Positions 24,965 through 34,691 of a DNA stretch of 64,000 nucleotides are shown one piece after another. This stretch comes from Variovorax sp. PMC12 (lineage in GTDB: Bacteria > Pseudomonadota > Gammaproteobacteria > Burkholderiales > Burkholderiaceae_C): contig NZ_CP027773.1 of assembly GCF_003019815.1 (NCBI RefSeq), positions 631,001 to 695,000 on the forward strand, read 5' to 3'. The notes beneath the pieces were generated by a model. The model searched no databases, was not told where the DNA came from, and was given only the letters and a program-made list of their open reading frames with translations. The position numbers and the translations under genes are program-made. The stretch's first letter is position 1. Every line of letters starts with the position of its first letter.

Positions 24965-25570
24965 ATGCTGCTCGACGCTTCGCAATCCCAACTCGTGCTG
25001 GTCGACTACCAGGCACGGCTGATGCCGGCGGTCTTCGAAAACGAGGCCGTTGCGAAGAATGCCGTGCGCCTCGGCCAGATGGCGAAATGGGTCGACGTGC
25101 CGGTCTGGGGCACCGAGCAGAACCCGTCCAAGCTCGGCGAAAACCTGCCGGACATCCGCGCGCTGTGCAGGAAGACGCTGGCGAAGATGCACTTCAGCGG
25201 CGTGGAAGAGGGCCTCGGCGAATGGCTGCGCGCGCCTGCCAAAACCGCGCCGCAGGGCAATGCCCGGAGCCTGCCGAAGCATCTGCAGAAGCCGCAGGCC
25301 GCGCCCGAAGAGCGCAACACCATCGTGATCGCCGGCTGCGAAGCCCATGTCTGCCTGCTGCAGACCGCGCTCGACCTGCTGGAAGACGAGTTCGAAGTCT
25401 GGGTCGTCACCGACGCCTGCAGCTCGCGCACCGAGCGCAACCGCGACGCCGCGTTCGACCGGCTGGCCGGTGCCGGCGCCGAGCTGGTGACGACGGAGAT
25501 GGTCGGCTTCGAGTGGCTGCGCACTGCCGAGCACCCGGCGTTCCGCGAACTGCAGGCCCTGATCCGGTAA
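24965..25570 (+). CDS. Isochorismatase-family cysteine hydrolase
   Basis: A 201-residue hydrolase of the isochorismatase/nicotinamidase fold. The catalytic triad candidates are D14 in LVDYQ, K74 in AKMHFS and C130 in GCEAHVCLL; the cis-peptide next to GCEAHVC is the family hallmark. A Pro/Lys-rich insertion at about 90-115 is unusual. The enzyme probably hydrolyses an amide or related bond; the substrate cannot be predicted. It starts 34 bases after the TetR gene and may share its transcript. Confidence 0.85.
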   Translation: MLLDASQSQLVLVDYQARLMPAVFENEAVAKNAVRLGQMAKWVDVPVWGTEQNPSKLGENLPDIRALCRKTLAKMHFSGVEEGLGEWLRAPAKTAPQGNARSLPKHLQKPQAAPEERNTIVIAGCEAHVCLLQTALDLLEDEFEVWVVTDACSSRTERNRDAAFDRLAGAGAELVTTEMVGFEWLRTAEHPAFRELQALIR

Positions 25571-25715
25571 ACCCGCTGCCCCCGGCGCTGCTGCCGGGTT
25601 GGGGCTCGGCCGGGTTGTCCCGGTCGTCAGCTTGCTGCAAGATCGGTCTCCATAATTATGAATTCAGTTTTGGCGAGGCTGCCTGAACGAAAACATAGAA
25701 CGGAGACAAATCCAG

Positions 25716-27629
25716 ATGAGCCGCTTTGAAGAGTTCCATCGCCAGTCAGTGGATGCGCCCGAGGCCTTCTGGGCCGAGCAGGCCCGGCTGATCGACTGGC
25801 ACACCCCCGCGCAGCAGATCCTTGACGCCAGCCAGCCGCCGTTCGCGCGCTGGTTCGTGGGCGGCACCACCAACCTGTGCCACAACGCCGTCGACCGGCA
25901 CCTTGCCGAGCGCGGCAGCCAGCCCGCGCTGATCTTCGTCTCCACAGAAACCGGCGTCGAAAAGAGCTACAGCTTCGACGAGCTGCACGCCGAAGTGCAG
26001 CGCACCGCCGCCAGCCTTGTCGAGCTCGGTGTCGGCAAGGGCGACCGGGTGCTCATCTACATGCCGATGATTCCCGAGGCCGCGTTCGCCATGCTGGCCT
26101 GCGCGCGCATCGGCGCCATCCACTGCGTGGTGTTCGGCGGCTTCGCGAGCGTTTCGCTGGCCACGCGCATCGAAGATGCCGAGCCCAAGGTGGTCGTGAG
26201 TGCCGATGCCGGCTCGCGCGGCGGCAAGGTCATCGCGTACAAGCCGCTGCTCGACGAGGCGATCCGCCTGTCGAAGCACAAGCCCTCGGCCGTGCTGCTC
26301 ACCGACCGCGGCCTCGCACCCATGGACCTGACGGCAGGGCGCGACCACCTCGCCGCCGACCTGCGCCAGAAGCACATCGACGCCAAGGTGCCCTGCACCT
26401 GGCTCGCCTCGACCGACATCAGCTACACCATCTACACGAGCGGGACCACCGGCAAGCCCAAGGGCGTACAACGCGACGTGAGCGGCTACGCAGTGGCGCT
26501 GGCCGCGAGCATGAAGCACATCTTCGACGGGCGGGCTGGCGAAACCTACTTCTCGACCAGCGACATCGGCTGGGTCGTGGGCCACAGCTACATCGTGTAC
26601 GGCCCGCTGATCGCGGGCATGGCGACCATCATGTACGAAGGCCTGCCCACCCAGGGCATCGACCGGCAGCCCGACGGCGGCATCTGGTGGCGCCTCGTCG
26701 AGAAGTACAAGGTGACGGTGATGTTCAGCGCGCCCACCGCGGTGCGCGTGCTCAAGAAGCAGGACCCGGCCCTGCTCAAGAAGTACGACCTGTCCAGCCT
26801 GCGCGCGCTGTTCCTGGCCGGCGAGCCGCTCGACGAGCCCACCGCCCGCTGGATCAGCGAGGGCCTGGGCGTGCCGATCATCGACAACTACTGGCAGACC
26901 GAATCGGGCTGGCCGATGATCACCATCGCCAATGGCGTGGAGGCCAAGGCCAGCAAGTTCGGCAGTCCGGGCGTGCCGATGTACGGCTACCGCATCAAGA
27001 TCCTGCACGAGTCGACCGGCGAGGAACTGACCGGCGCGAACGAGAAAGGCGTGGTCGTGGTGGAGGGGCCGACCCCGCCCGGTTTCATGCAGACCGTGTG
27101 GAAGGACGACGCGCGCTTCGTCGATACCTACTGGAAAAGCGTACCCGGCAAGATGGTCTATTCGACCTTCGACTGGGGCATTCGCGATGAAGACGGCTAT
27201 TTCTACATCCTCGGGCGCACCGACGACGTGATCAACGTGGCGGGCCACCGACTGGGCACGCGCGAGATCGAGGAGAGCATTTCGGGCCATGCCAACGTCG
27301 CGGAAGTGGCCGTGGTGGGCGTTGCCGACGCGCTCAAGGGGCAGGTGGCGATGGCCTTCGTCGTTCCGAAGGACGGCAAGGCCGTGGCCGACGCCGACCT
27401 GGCGCTCAAGCTCGAGGGCGAGATCATGAAGCTGGTGGCCGACCAGCTCGGCGCGCTGGCCCGTCCCGCGCGCGTGCGCTTCGTGAGCGGCCTGCCCAAG
27501 ACGCGCAGCGGCAAATTGCTGCGCCGCGCCATCCAGGCCGTCTGCGAGCAGCGCGACCCGGGCGACCTGACCACCATCGACGACCCCGCCACGCTGCAGC
27601 AGATCAAACAGTTACTTTCTGCGCCCTGA
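25716..27629 (+). CDS. prpE: Propionyl-CoA synthetase
   Basis: ATP- and CoA-dependent AMP-forming ligase, 637 residues, activating propionate (and possibly acetate). Motifs are the P-loop-like YTSGTTGKPKGVQRD, the ribose-binding TFDWGIRDEDGYFYILGRTDDV with its conserved Asp residues, and the C-terminal TRSGKLLRR, whose Lys is the usual acetylation site. The ACAS_N domain (FARWFVGGTTNLCHNAVDRH) is present. The sequence GVQRDVSGYAVALAASM is typical of PrpE rather than Acs. It stands alone upstream of sucA; no prpB or prpC lies nearby. Confidence 0.92.
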   Translation: MSRFEEFHRQSVDAPEAFWAEQARLIDWHTPAQQILDASQPPFARWFVGGTTNLCHNAVDRHLAERGSQPALIFVSTETGVEKSYSFDELHAEVQRTAASLVELGVGKGDRVLIYMPMIPEAAFAMLACARIGAIHCVVFGGFASVSLATRIEDAEPKVVVSADAGSRGGKVIAYKPLLDEAIRLSKHKPSAVLLTDRGLAPMDLTAGRDHLAADLRQKHIDAKVPCTWLASTDISYTIYTSGTTGKPKGVQRDVSGYAVALAASMKHIFDGRAGETYFSTSDIGWVVGHSYIVYGPLIAGMATIMYEGLPTQGIDRQPDGGIWWRLVEKYKVTVMFSAPTAVRVLKKQDPALLKKYDLSSLRALFLAGEPLDEPTARWISEGLGVPIIDNYWQTESGWPMITIANGVEAKASKFGSPGVPMYGYRIKILHESTGEELTGANEKGVVVVEGPTPPGFMQTVWKDDARFVDTYWKSVPGKMVYSTFDWGIRDEDGYFYILGRTDDVINVAGHRLGTREIEESISGHANVAEVAVVGVADALKGQVAMAFVVPKDGKAVADADLALKLEGEIMKLVADQLGALARPARVRFVSGLPKTRSGKLLRRAIQAVCEQRDPGDLTTIDDPATLQQIKQLLSAP

Positions 27630-27808
27630 GTTATCCACGAAGGGGGTTGCAGGCTCCCTTTGAACCGTCATATGGTTGACGTGGCACAATGCCAAGGTAC
27701 TCAGGCCCTTCCCCAGCCACAGTCGCATCCGCCAACCGGTTCAGCCGTGTCGCGGAAGGTTTCTTAACCAGCTAGTGCTTCCTTCAGGGAAGCGAAGGTC
27801 AGCGGATC

Positions 27809-30685
27809 ATGAGCGATTCATCGACGCCATCGGCGTACACCGCCTATCAAGGCAACACATACCTCTTCGGCGGCAATGCCCCCTATGTCGAAGAGATGTA
27901 TGAAAACTACCTCTCCAACCCCGGCAGCGTGCCCGACAACTGGCGTTCGTATTTCGACGCGCTGCAGAACGTTCCCGCCGCCGACGGCAGCAACACCCGC
28001 GACGTCCCGCACCTGCCGGTCATCAACGCCTTCGCCGAACGCGCGAAGCAGGGCACGACCAAGGTCGTGCAGGCCAGCGGCGCCGATTCCGAACTCGGCC
28101 GCAAGCGCACCTCCGTCCAGCAGCTGATCGCCGCCTACCGCAACGTCGGCGCCCGCTGGGCCGACCTCGATCCGCTCAAGCGCGCCGAGCGTCCCGCCAT
28201 TCCGGAACTCGAGCCCTCGTTCTACGGCTTCACCGATGCCGACCTCGAGACGGTGTTCAACACCAGCAACACCTTCTTCGGCAAGGAAGCAATGTCGCTG
28301 CGCGACTTGCTCAATGCCTTGCGCGAAACGTACTGCGGCACGATGGGTGCCGAGTACATGTACACCACCGACCAGAACCACAAGCGCTGGTGGCAGCAGC
28401 GGCTCGAAAGCGCCCGCACCAATCCCAAGCTGAGCGCCGAGCAGAAGAAGCACGTGCTCAGCCGCCTGACGGCCGCCGAAGGCCTCGAGCGCTTCCTGCA
28501 CACCAAGTACGTCGGCCAGAAGCGCTTCTCGCTCGAAGGCGGCGAAAGCTTCATCGTCGCGATGGACGAGCTGATCAACCAGGCCGGCGTCAAGGGCGTG
28601 CAGGAAATCGTGATCGGCATGGCCCACCGCGGCCGCCTGAACGTGCTGGTCAACTCGCTCGGCAAGATGCCGGCCGACCTGTTCGCCGAGTTCGACCACA
28701 CCGCCCCCGAAGACCTGCCCAGCGGCGACGTGAAGTACCACCAGGGCTTCAGCTCCGACGTGACCACCCCCGGCGGCCCGGTGCACCTGAGCCTGGCGTT
28801 CAATCCCTCGCACCTTGAAATCGTGAACCCCGTGGTCGAAGGCTCGGTGCGTGCCCGCATGGACCGCCGCGGCGACCCGCTGGGCAAGCAGGTGCTGCCC
28901 GTGATCGTGCACGGCGACGCCGCCTTCGCAGGCCAGGGCGTCGTGATGGAAACGCTGGCGCTGGCCGAGACCCGTGGCTACTCCACCGGCGGCACGGTGC
29001 ACTTCGTCATCAACAACCAGATCGGCTTCACCACCAGCGACCCGCGCGACAGCCGCTCGACGCTGTACTGCTCGGACATCGTCAAGATGATCGAGGCGCC
29101 GGTGCTGCACGTGAACGGCGACGATCCCGAAGCCGTGGTGCTCGCTACCCAGATCGCCCTGGACTTCCGCATGGAATTCCAGAAGGACGTGGTCGTCGAC
29201 ATCATCTGCTTCCGCAAGCTGGGCCACAACGAGCAGGACACCCCCTCGCTCACGCAGCCGCTGATGTACAAGAAGATCGCCCAGCACCCCGGCACGCGCA
29301 AGCTGTACGCCGACAAGCTGGCCGCTCAAGGCCTGGGCGACACGCTCGGCGACGACATGGTCAAGGCGCAGCGCGCCGCCTTCGACGAAGGCAAGAACAC
29401 CGTCGACCCCGTGCTCACCAACTTCAAGAGCAAGTACGCCGTCGACTGGAGCCCGTACCTCAACAAGAAGTGGACCGACGCCGGCGACACCGCCATTCCC
29501 TCCAGCGAGTGGAAGCGCCTGGCCGAGAAGATCACCACCGTGCCGCAAGGCTTCACGGTGCACCCCCTCGTGAAGAAGGTGCTGGACGACCGCGCGGCCA
29601 TGGGCCGCGGCGACGTCAACATCGACTGGGGCATGGGCGAGCACATGGCCTTCGCCTCGCTGGTGGCCAGCGGCTACCCGGTGCGCCTGTCGGGTGAAGA
29701 CTCGGGCCGCGGCACGTTCACGCACCGCCACGCCGTGCTGCACGACCAGAACCGCGAGAAGTTCGACGAGGGCACCTACACGCCGCTGCAGAACGTGGCC
29801 GACAACCAGGCTCCGTTCGTCGTCATCGACTCGATCCTGTCGGAAGAAGCCGTGCTCGCGTTCGAATACGGCTACGCATCGAACGACCCGAACACGCTCG
29901 TCATCTGGGAAGCCCAGTTCGGCGACTTCGTGAACGGCGCGCAAGTGGTGATCGACCAGTTCATCGCCTCGGGCGAAGTGAAGTGGGGCCGCGTCAACGG
30001 CCTGACCATGATGCTGCCGCACGGCTACGAAGGCCAGGGCCCCGAGCACAGCTCGGCACGCCTGGAGCGCTTCATGCAGCTGAGCGCGGACACCAACATG
30101 CAGGTGGTGCAACCCACGACGGCCAGCCAGATCTTCCACGTGCTGCGCCGCCAGATGGTGCGCAACCTGCGCAAGCCGCTGATCATCCTCACGCCCAAGT
30201 CGCTGCTGCGCAACAAGGACGCCACCTCGCCGCTGGCCGAATTCACCAAGGGCAGCTTCCAGACCGTCATTCCCGACAGCAAGGGCCTGAAAGCCGAGAA
30301 GGTCAAGCGCCTGATCGCCTGCTCGGGCAAGGTCTACTACGACCTGGCCAAGAAGCGCGAGGAACTGGGCAGCGAAGACGTGGCGATCATTCGCGTCGAG
30401 CAGCTCTATCCGTTCCCGCACAAGGCGTTTGCCGCCGAGATCAAGAAGTACCCGAACCTCGTCGACGTGGTGTGGTGCCAGGACGAGCCGCAGAACCAGG
30501 GCGCCTGGTTCTTCGTGCAGCACTACATCCACGAAAACATGCAGGACGGCCAGAAGCTCGGCTACTCCGGCCGTGCCGCATCGGCATCGCCGGCGGTGGG
30601 CTACTCGCACCTGCACCAGGAACAGCAGAAGGCGCTGGTCGACGGCGCGTTCGCCAAGCTCAAGGGCTTCGTGCTGACCAAGTAA
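27809..30685 (+). CDS. sucA: 2-oxoglutarate dehydrogenase E1
   Basis: Thiamine-diphosphate decarboxylase of the 2-oxoglutarate dehydrogenase complex in the TCA cycle; 958 residues. The N-terminal segment with YVEEMYENYLSNPGSVPDNWRSYF binds E2. Active-site motifs include GMAHRGRLNVL, VHGDAAFAGQGVV and the NNQIGFTT loop. The 179-base leader upstream contains a small CTTCC/GGAAG hairpin shortly before the start. First gene of sucA-sucB-lpd. Confidence 0.97.
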   Translation: MSDSSTPSAYTAYQGNTYLFGGNAPYVEEMYENYLSNPGSVPDNWRSYFDALQNVPAADGSNTRDVPHLPVINAFAERAKQGTTKVVQASGADSELGRKRTSVQQLIAAYRNVGARWADLDPLKRAERPAIPELEPSFYGFTDADLETVFNTSNTFFGKEAMSLRDLLNALRETYCGTMGAEYMYTTDQNHKRWWQQRLESARTNPKLSAEQKKHVLSRLTAAEGLERFLHTKYVGQKRFSLEGGESFIVAMDELINQAGVKGVQEIVIGMAHRGRLNVLVNSLGKMPADLFAEFDHTAPEDLPSGDVKYHQGFSSDVTTPGGPVHLSLAFNPSHLEIVNPVVEGSVRARMDRRGDPLGKQVLPVIVHGDAAFAGQGVVMETLALAETRGYSTGGTVHFVINNQIGFTTSDPRDSRSTLYCSDIVKMIEAPVLHVNGDDPEAVVLATQIALDFRMEFQKDVVVDIICFRKLGHNEQDTPSLTQPLMYKKIAQHPGTRKLYADKLAAQGLGDTLGDDMVKAQRAAFDEGKNTVDPVLTNFKSKYAVDWSPYLNKKWTDAGDTAIPSSEWKRLAEKITTVPQGFTVHPLVKKVLDDRAAMGRGDVNIDWGMGEHMAFASLVASGYPVRLSGEDSGRGTFTHRHAVLHDQNREKFDEGTYTPLQNVADNQAPFVVIDSILSEEAVLAFEYGYASNDPNTLVIWEAQFGDFVNGAQVVIDQFIASGEVKWGRVNGLTMMLPHGYEGQGPEHSSARLERFMQLSADTNMQVVQPTTASQIFHVLRRQMVRNLRKPLIILTPKSLLRNKDATSPLAEFTKGSFQTVIPDSKGLKAEKVKRLIACSGKVYYDLAKKREELGSEDVAIIRVEQLYPFPHKAFAAEIKKYPNLVDVVWCQDEPQNQGAWFFVQHYIHENMQDGQKLGYSGRAASASPAVGYSHLHQEQQKALVDGAFAKLKGFVLTK

Positions 30686-30741
30686 TCGCCTGTCCCTTTT
30701 TCACACGAACACCCTGAAGAACAAAACGGAGCTCACTCCAC

Positions 30742-32013
30742 ATGTCTATCGTAGAAGTCAAAGTCCCCCAGCTTTCCGAATCCGTGGCCGAGGCCACCAT
30801 GCTCACCTGGAAGAAGAAGGCCGGCGAAGCCGTCGCCGTCGATGAAATCCTGATCGAGATCGAGACCGACAAGGTCGTGCTGGAAGTGCCCGCGCCATCG
30901 GCCGGCGTGCTGGCTGAAATCGTTCAGCCCGACGGCGCCACCGTGGTGGCCGAGCAGCTGATCGCCAAGATCGACACCGAAGGCAAGGCTTCGGCCGGCG
31001 CTCCGGCTGCCGCTGCACCCGCCGCCGCTCCCGCGGCTGCGGCACCCGCCCCGGCGGCAGCCGCTGCTGCCACGGGTGGCTCGAAGGCCGACGTGGCCAT
31101 GCCCGCCGCCGCCAAGCTGCTGGCCGACAACAACCTGAAGACCAGCGACGTCGCCGGCACCGGCAAGGACGGCCGCGTCACCAAGGGCGACGTGCTCGGC
31201 GCCGTGGCTTCGGGCGCCAAGCCCGCGGCACCTGCCGCCACCGTCGCCACGCCGGCCGCCAAGCCCGCGCTGCCGCAAGTCGCGGCGCCCGCCGGTGCGC
31301 CCGACCTGGGCGAGCGTCCGGAACAGCGCGTGCCGATGAGCCGCCTGCGCGCCCGCATCGCCGAGCGCCTGCTGCAGTCGCAATCCACCAACGCCATCCT
31401 GACGACCTTCAACGAAGTCAACATGGCGCCGGTCATGGAACTGCGCAAGCGCTTCCAGGACAGCTTCACCAAGGAACACGGCGTGAAGCTCGGCTTCATG
31501 TCCTTCTTCGTGAAGGCCGCTGTGCACGCGCTGAAGAAGTACCCGGTGATCAACGCCTCGGTCGACGGCAACGACATCCTGTACCACGGCTACTTCGACA
31601 TCGGCATCGCCGTCGGTTCGCCGCGCGGCCTGGTGGTGCCGATCCTGCGCAATGCCGACCAGATGAGCTTCGCCGACATCGAGAAGAAGATCGCCGAGTT
31701 CGGCAAGAAGGCGCAAGACGGCAAGCTGGGCATCGAAGACATGACCGGCGGCACGTTCTCCATCTCGAACGGCGGCACCTTCGGCTCGATGCTCTCGACC
31801 CCGATCATCAACCCGCCCCAGTCGGCCATCCTGGGCGTGCACGCCACCAAGGACCGCGCCGTGGTGGAAAACGGCCAGATCGTGATCCGCCCGATGAACT
31901 ACCTCGCCATGAGCTACGACCACCGCATCATCGACGGCCGCGAAGCCGTGCTGGGCCTGGTCGCCATGAAGGAAGCGCTGGAAGACCCGTCGCGCCTGCT
32001 GTTCGACATCTGA
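30742..32013 (+). CDS. sucB: 2-oxoglutarate dehydrogenase E2, dihydrolipoamide succinyltransferase
   Basis: Core succinyltransferase of 423 residues. One lipoyl domain carries K44 in EIETDKVVLEV. An Ala/Pro linker leads to the subunit-binding domain (MPAAAKLLADNNL, about 114-150). The catalytic domain ends with YDHRIIDGREA, with H394 and D398. It starts 56 bases after sucA with an upstream GGAG. It is separated from lpd by a hairpin-rich repeat. Confidence 0.97.
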   Translation: MSIVEVKVPQLSESVAEATMLTWKKKAGEAVAVDEILIEIETDKVVLEVPAPSAGVLAEIVQPDGATVVAEQLIAKIDTEGKASAGAPAAAAPAAAPAAAAPAPAAAAAATGGSKADVAMPAAAKLLADNNLKTSDVAGTGKDGRVTKGDVLGAVASGAKPAAPAATVATPAAKPALPQVAAPAGAPDLGERPEQRVPMSRLRARIAERLLQSQSTNAILTTFNEVNMAPVMELRKRFQDSFTKEHGVKLGFMSFFVKAAVHALKKYPVINASVDGNDILYHGYFDIGIAVGSPRGLVVPILRNADQMSFADIEKKIAEFGKKAQDGKLGIEDMTGGTFSISNGGTFGSMLSTPIINPPQSAILGVHATKDRAVVENGQIVIRPMNYLAMSYDHRIIDGREAVLGLVAMKEALEDPSRLLFDI

Positions 32014-32112
32014 TCCACCCCCAGTCTTCGCGCACTTCGTGTCGCTTCGCCAACCCCCTCGCGGGGGCAACACCTGCGGTCCGGCAAAGCCGGTTCCGCG
32101 GTGTTCGCGAAG
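32014..32112. repeat. Intercistronic hairpin-rich repeat element
   Basis: Between sucB and lpd lies CTTCGCGCACTTCGTGTCGC, then a perfect stem CCCCC-TCGC-GGGGG (32054-32067), then a long imperfect hairpin running from AACACCTGCGG to CCGCGGTGTT (32069-32105) around the core CCGGCAAAGCCGG. This word order recalls a dispersed intergenic repeat of Comamonadaceae genomes. No second copy is seen in this window. No T-tract follows, so transcription probably reads through. Confidence 0.7.
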
Positions 32113-32158
32113 GAACCCTGATTCACGCGGCGCGATGGACAACTGAAACGGAAACCCA

Positions 32159-33586
32159 ATGAGCAAACAATTCGACGTCGTCGTCATCGGCGGCGGCCCC
32201 GGCGGCTACATCGCCGCCATCCGTGCGGCGCAACTCGGCTTCAACGTCGCCTGCGTCGACGAGTGGAAGAACGGCAAGGGCGGCCCGGCACCGGGCGGCA
32301 CCTGCACCAACGTCGGCTGCATCCCCTCGAAGGCACTGCTGCAATCGTCGGAGCACTTCGAGCAGGCCGGCCATCACTTCGCCGACCACGGCATCAAGGT
32401 CGAAGGCCTGGGCCTGGACATCGACAAGATGCTGGCCCGCAAGGACCAGGTCGTGAAGCAGAACAACGACGGCATCCTGTACCTGTTCAAGAAGAACAAG
32501 ATCACGTTCTTCCACGGTCGTGCCTCGTTCGTGAAGACGGACGAAACCGGCTACGAGCTCAAGGTGGCCGGCGCCGCCGAAGAGTCGATCAGCGGCAAGC
32601 ACATCGTCATCGCCACGGGCTCCAACGCCCGTGCGCTGCCGGGCGCGCCGTTTGACGAGGAGAACATCCTCTCGAACGACGGCGCGCTGCGCATCGGCGC
32701 GGTGCCCAAGAAGCTGGGCCTGATCGGCTCGGGCGTCATCGGCCTCGAAATGGGCTCGGTGTGGCGTCGCCTCGGCGCGGAAGTCACGGTGCTCGAAGCG
32801 CTGCCGACCTTCCTCGGCGCGGTGGACGAGCAGATCGCCAAGGAAGCCAAGAAGGCCTTCGACAAGCAGAAGCTCAAGATCGAGCTCGGCGTGAAGGTCG
32901 GCGAGATCAAGTCGTCCAAGAAGGGCGTGAGCGTTGCCTGGACCAACGCCAAGGGCGAAGCCCAGACGCTGGAAGTCGACAAGCTGATCGTGTCGATCGG
33001 CCGCGTGCCCAACACCATCGGCCTGAACGCCGAAGCCGTGGGCCTGAAGCTCGACGAGCGCGGCGCCATCGCCGTGGACGACGCGTGCAAGACCAACCTG
33101 CCCAACGTCTGGGCGATCGGCGACGTGGTGCGCGGCCCGATGCTGGCGCACAAGGCCGAGGAGGAGGGCGTTGCCGTGGCGGAGCGCATTGCGGGCCAGC
33201 ACGGCCACGTCAACTTCAACACGATTCCCTGGGTGATCTACACGAGCCCCGAAATCGCGTGGGTCGGCCAGACCGAGCAGCAGCTCAAGGCCGAAGGCCG
33301 CGCCTACAAGGCCGGCACCTTCCCGTTCCTCGCGAACGGCCGCGCACGCGCACTGGGCGACACGACCGGCATGGTCAAGTTCCTGGCCGACGCCGCGACC
33401 GACGAGATCCTGGGCGTGCACATCGTGGGCCCGCAGGCCAGCGAGCTGATCTCCGAAGCCGTCGTGGCCATGGAGTTCAAGGCGAGCGCGGAAGACATCG
33501 CGCGCATCTGCCATGCGCACCCGTCGCTGTCGGAAGCCACGAAGGAAGCCGCGCTGGCTGTCGACAAGCGCACGCTGAACTTCTGA
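32159..33586 (+). CDS. lpd: Dihydrolipoamide dehydrogenase (2-oxoglutarate dehydrogenase E3)
   Basis: FAD disulfide oxidoreductase of 475 residues without a lipoyl domain, unlike the pyruvate dehydrogenase E3 at 18952. GGGPGGYIAA is at the N-terminus, the redox pair is C49/C54 in GGTCTNVGCIPSKALL, and the C-terminal CHAHPSLSEAT holds the active-site His-Glu. The insertion WKNGKGGPAPGG before the redox pair is typical of E3 from the 2-oxoglutarate complex. The separation from pyruvate dehydrogenase E3 shows two dedicated isozymes in one genome. Confidence 0.96.
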   Translation: MSKQFDVVVIGGGPGGYIAAIRAAQLGFNVACVDEWKNGKGGPAPGGTCTNVGCIPSKALLQSSEHFEQAGHHFADHGIKVEGLGLDIDKMLARKDQVVKQNNDGILYLFKKNKITFFHGRASFVKTDETGYELKVAGAAEESISGKHIVIATGSNARALPGAPFDEENILSNDGALRIGAVPKKLGLIGSGVIGLEMGSVWRRLGAEVTVLEALPTFLGAVDEQIAKEAKKAFDKQKLKIELGVKVGEIKSSKKGVSVAWTNAKGEAQTLEVDKLIVSIGRVPNTIGLNAEAVGLKLDERGAIAVDDACKTNLPNVWAIGDVVRGPMLAHKAEEEGVAVAERIAGQHGHVNFNTIPWVIYTSPEIAWVGQTEQQLKAEGRAYKAGTFPFLANGRARALGDTTGMVKFLADAATDEILGVHIVGPQASELISEAVVAMEFKASAEDIARICHAHPSLSEATKEAALAVDKRTLNF

Positions 33587-33590
33587 TCTC

Positions 33591-34691
33591 TTGACCAGCG
33601 TCAAACAGGCCTACGAGGCGGAACTCGCTGCGCGCGGGTTCCACAGCGATCCCGCGCAGCTGCGCGCCGTGGAGGCGCTGGATCGCTGCGCCAACGAATG
33701 GGCCGAGTACAAGGCCCAGCGTTCGAATGCGCTGAAGAAGTTCATCAACCGGCCGGAGCTCCCGCGCGGCGTCTACATGTACGGTGGCGTCGGGCGGGGC
33801 AAGAGCTTCCTGATGGACTTGTTCTTCAACGCCGTGCCGCTGCGGCGCAAGACGCGCCTGCACTTCCACGAGTTCATGCGTGAAGTGCACCGCGAACTGC
33901 GGGAGCTGCAAGGCACGGTCAATCCGCTCGACGAACTGGGCCTGCGCATTTCCAAGCGCTACAAGCTCATCTGCTTCGACGAGTTCCATGTGGCGGACAT
34001 CACCGACGCCATGATTCTTCATCGGCTGCTGGTGTCGCTGTTCGAGAACGGCGTGGGCTTCGTCACCACCTCGAACTTCAAGCCCGACGATCTCTACCCC
34101 GGCGGGTTGCATCGCGACCGCATCCTGCCTGCCATCGCGCTCCTCAATGAGAAGCTCGAGGTGCTCAGCGTCGACAACGGCACCGACTACCGGCGCCGCA
34201 CGCTGGAGCAACTGCGCATGTACCTCACGCCCAACGACGCGGCGGCCGAGAAGGAAATGCGCAAGGCCTTCGACAAGCTGGCCGAGGTGGCCGACGAAAA
34301 CCCGGTGCTGCACATCGAATCGCGCGAGATCCGCGCGCGGCGCAAGGCCGGCGGCCTGGTCTGGTTCGACTTCAAGACGCTGTGCGGCGGCCCGCGTTCG
34401 CAGAACGACTACCTGGAGATAGCGAGCCAGTTCCACACGGTGCTGCTGTCCGACGTGCCGCACATGCCCGTGCGCATGGCTTCGGAAGCACGCCGTTTCA
34501 CATGGCTGGTCGACGTCTTGTACGACCGGCGCTGCAAGCTCATCATGTCGGCTGAGGTTCCGCCCGAGGCGTTGTACACCGAGGGTCCGCTGTCGCACGA
34601 ATTCCCGCGCACGGTCTCCCGGCTCACCGAAATGCAGTCGAGCGAGTTTCTTTCCCTGGAACGCCGCATCGTCGACACCCGACTCACATGA
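33591..34691 (+). CDS. zapE: AFG1-family ATPase ZapE
   Basis: P-loop ATPase of 366 residues; the E. coli homologue associates with the FtsZ ring and the eukaryotic Afg1 works in mitochondrial protein quality control. Walker A is GGVGRGKS at 65-72, Walker B is LICFDEFHV, and the sensor segment VTTSNFKPDDLYPGGLHRD is conserved. The start is a TTG four bases past the lpd stop with no clear ribosome-binding site, suggesting translation after lpd. It overlaps the next gene by four bases. Confidence 0.92.
   Translation: MTSVKQAYEAELAARGFHSDPAQLRAVEALDRCANEWAEYKAQRSNALKKFINRPELPRGVYMYGGVGRGKSFLMDLFFNAVPLRRKTRLHFHEFMREVHRELRELQGTVNPLDELGLRISKRYKLICFDEFHVADITDAMILHRLLVSLFENGVGFVTTSNFKPDDLYPGGLHRDRILPAIALLNEKLEVLSVDNGTDYRRRTLEQLRMYLTPNDAAAEKEMRKAFDKLAEVADENPVLHIESREIRARRKAGGLVWFDFKTLCGGPRSQNDYLEIASQFHTVLLSDVPHMPVRMASEARRFTWLVDVLYDRRCKLIMSAEVPPEALYTEGPLSHEFPRTVSRLTEMQSSEFLSLERRIVDTRLT

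Noticed and set aside
27630..27808. A possible sucA promoter at TTGACG near 27674
   Set aside because: No acceptable -10 hexamer lies at 16-18 bases; the neighbouring AT content is too low for a firm call.
27818..30616. A 932-codon minus-strand frame opposite sucA
   Set aside because: Same shadow effect of the real gene; no ribosome-binding site or recognisable domain.
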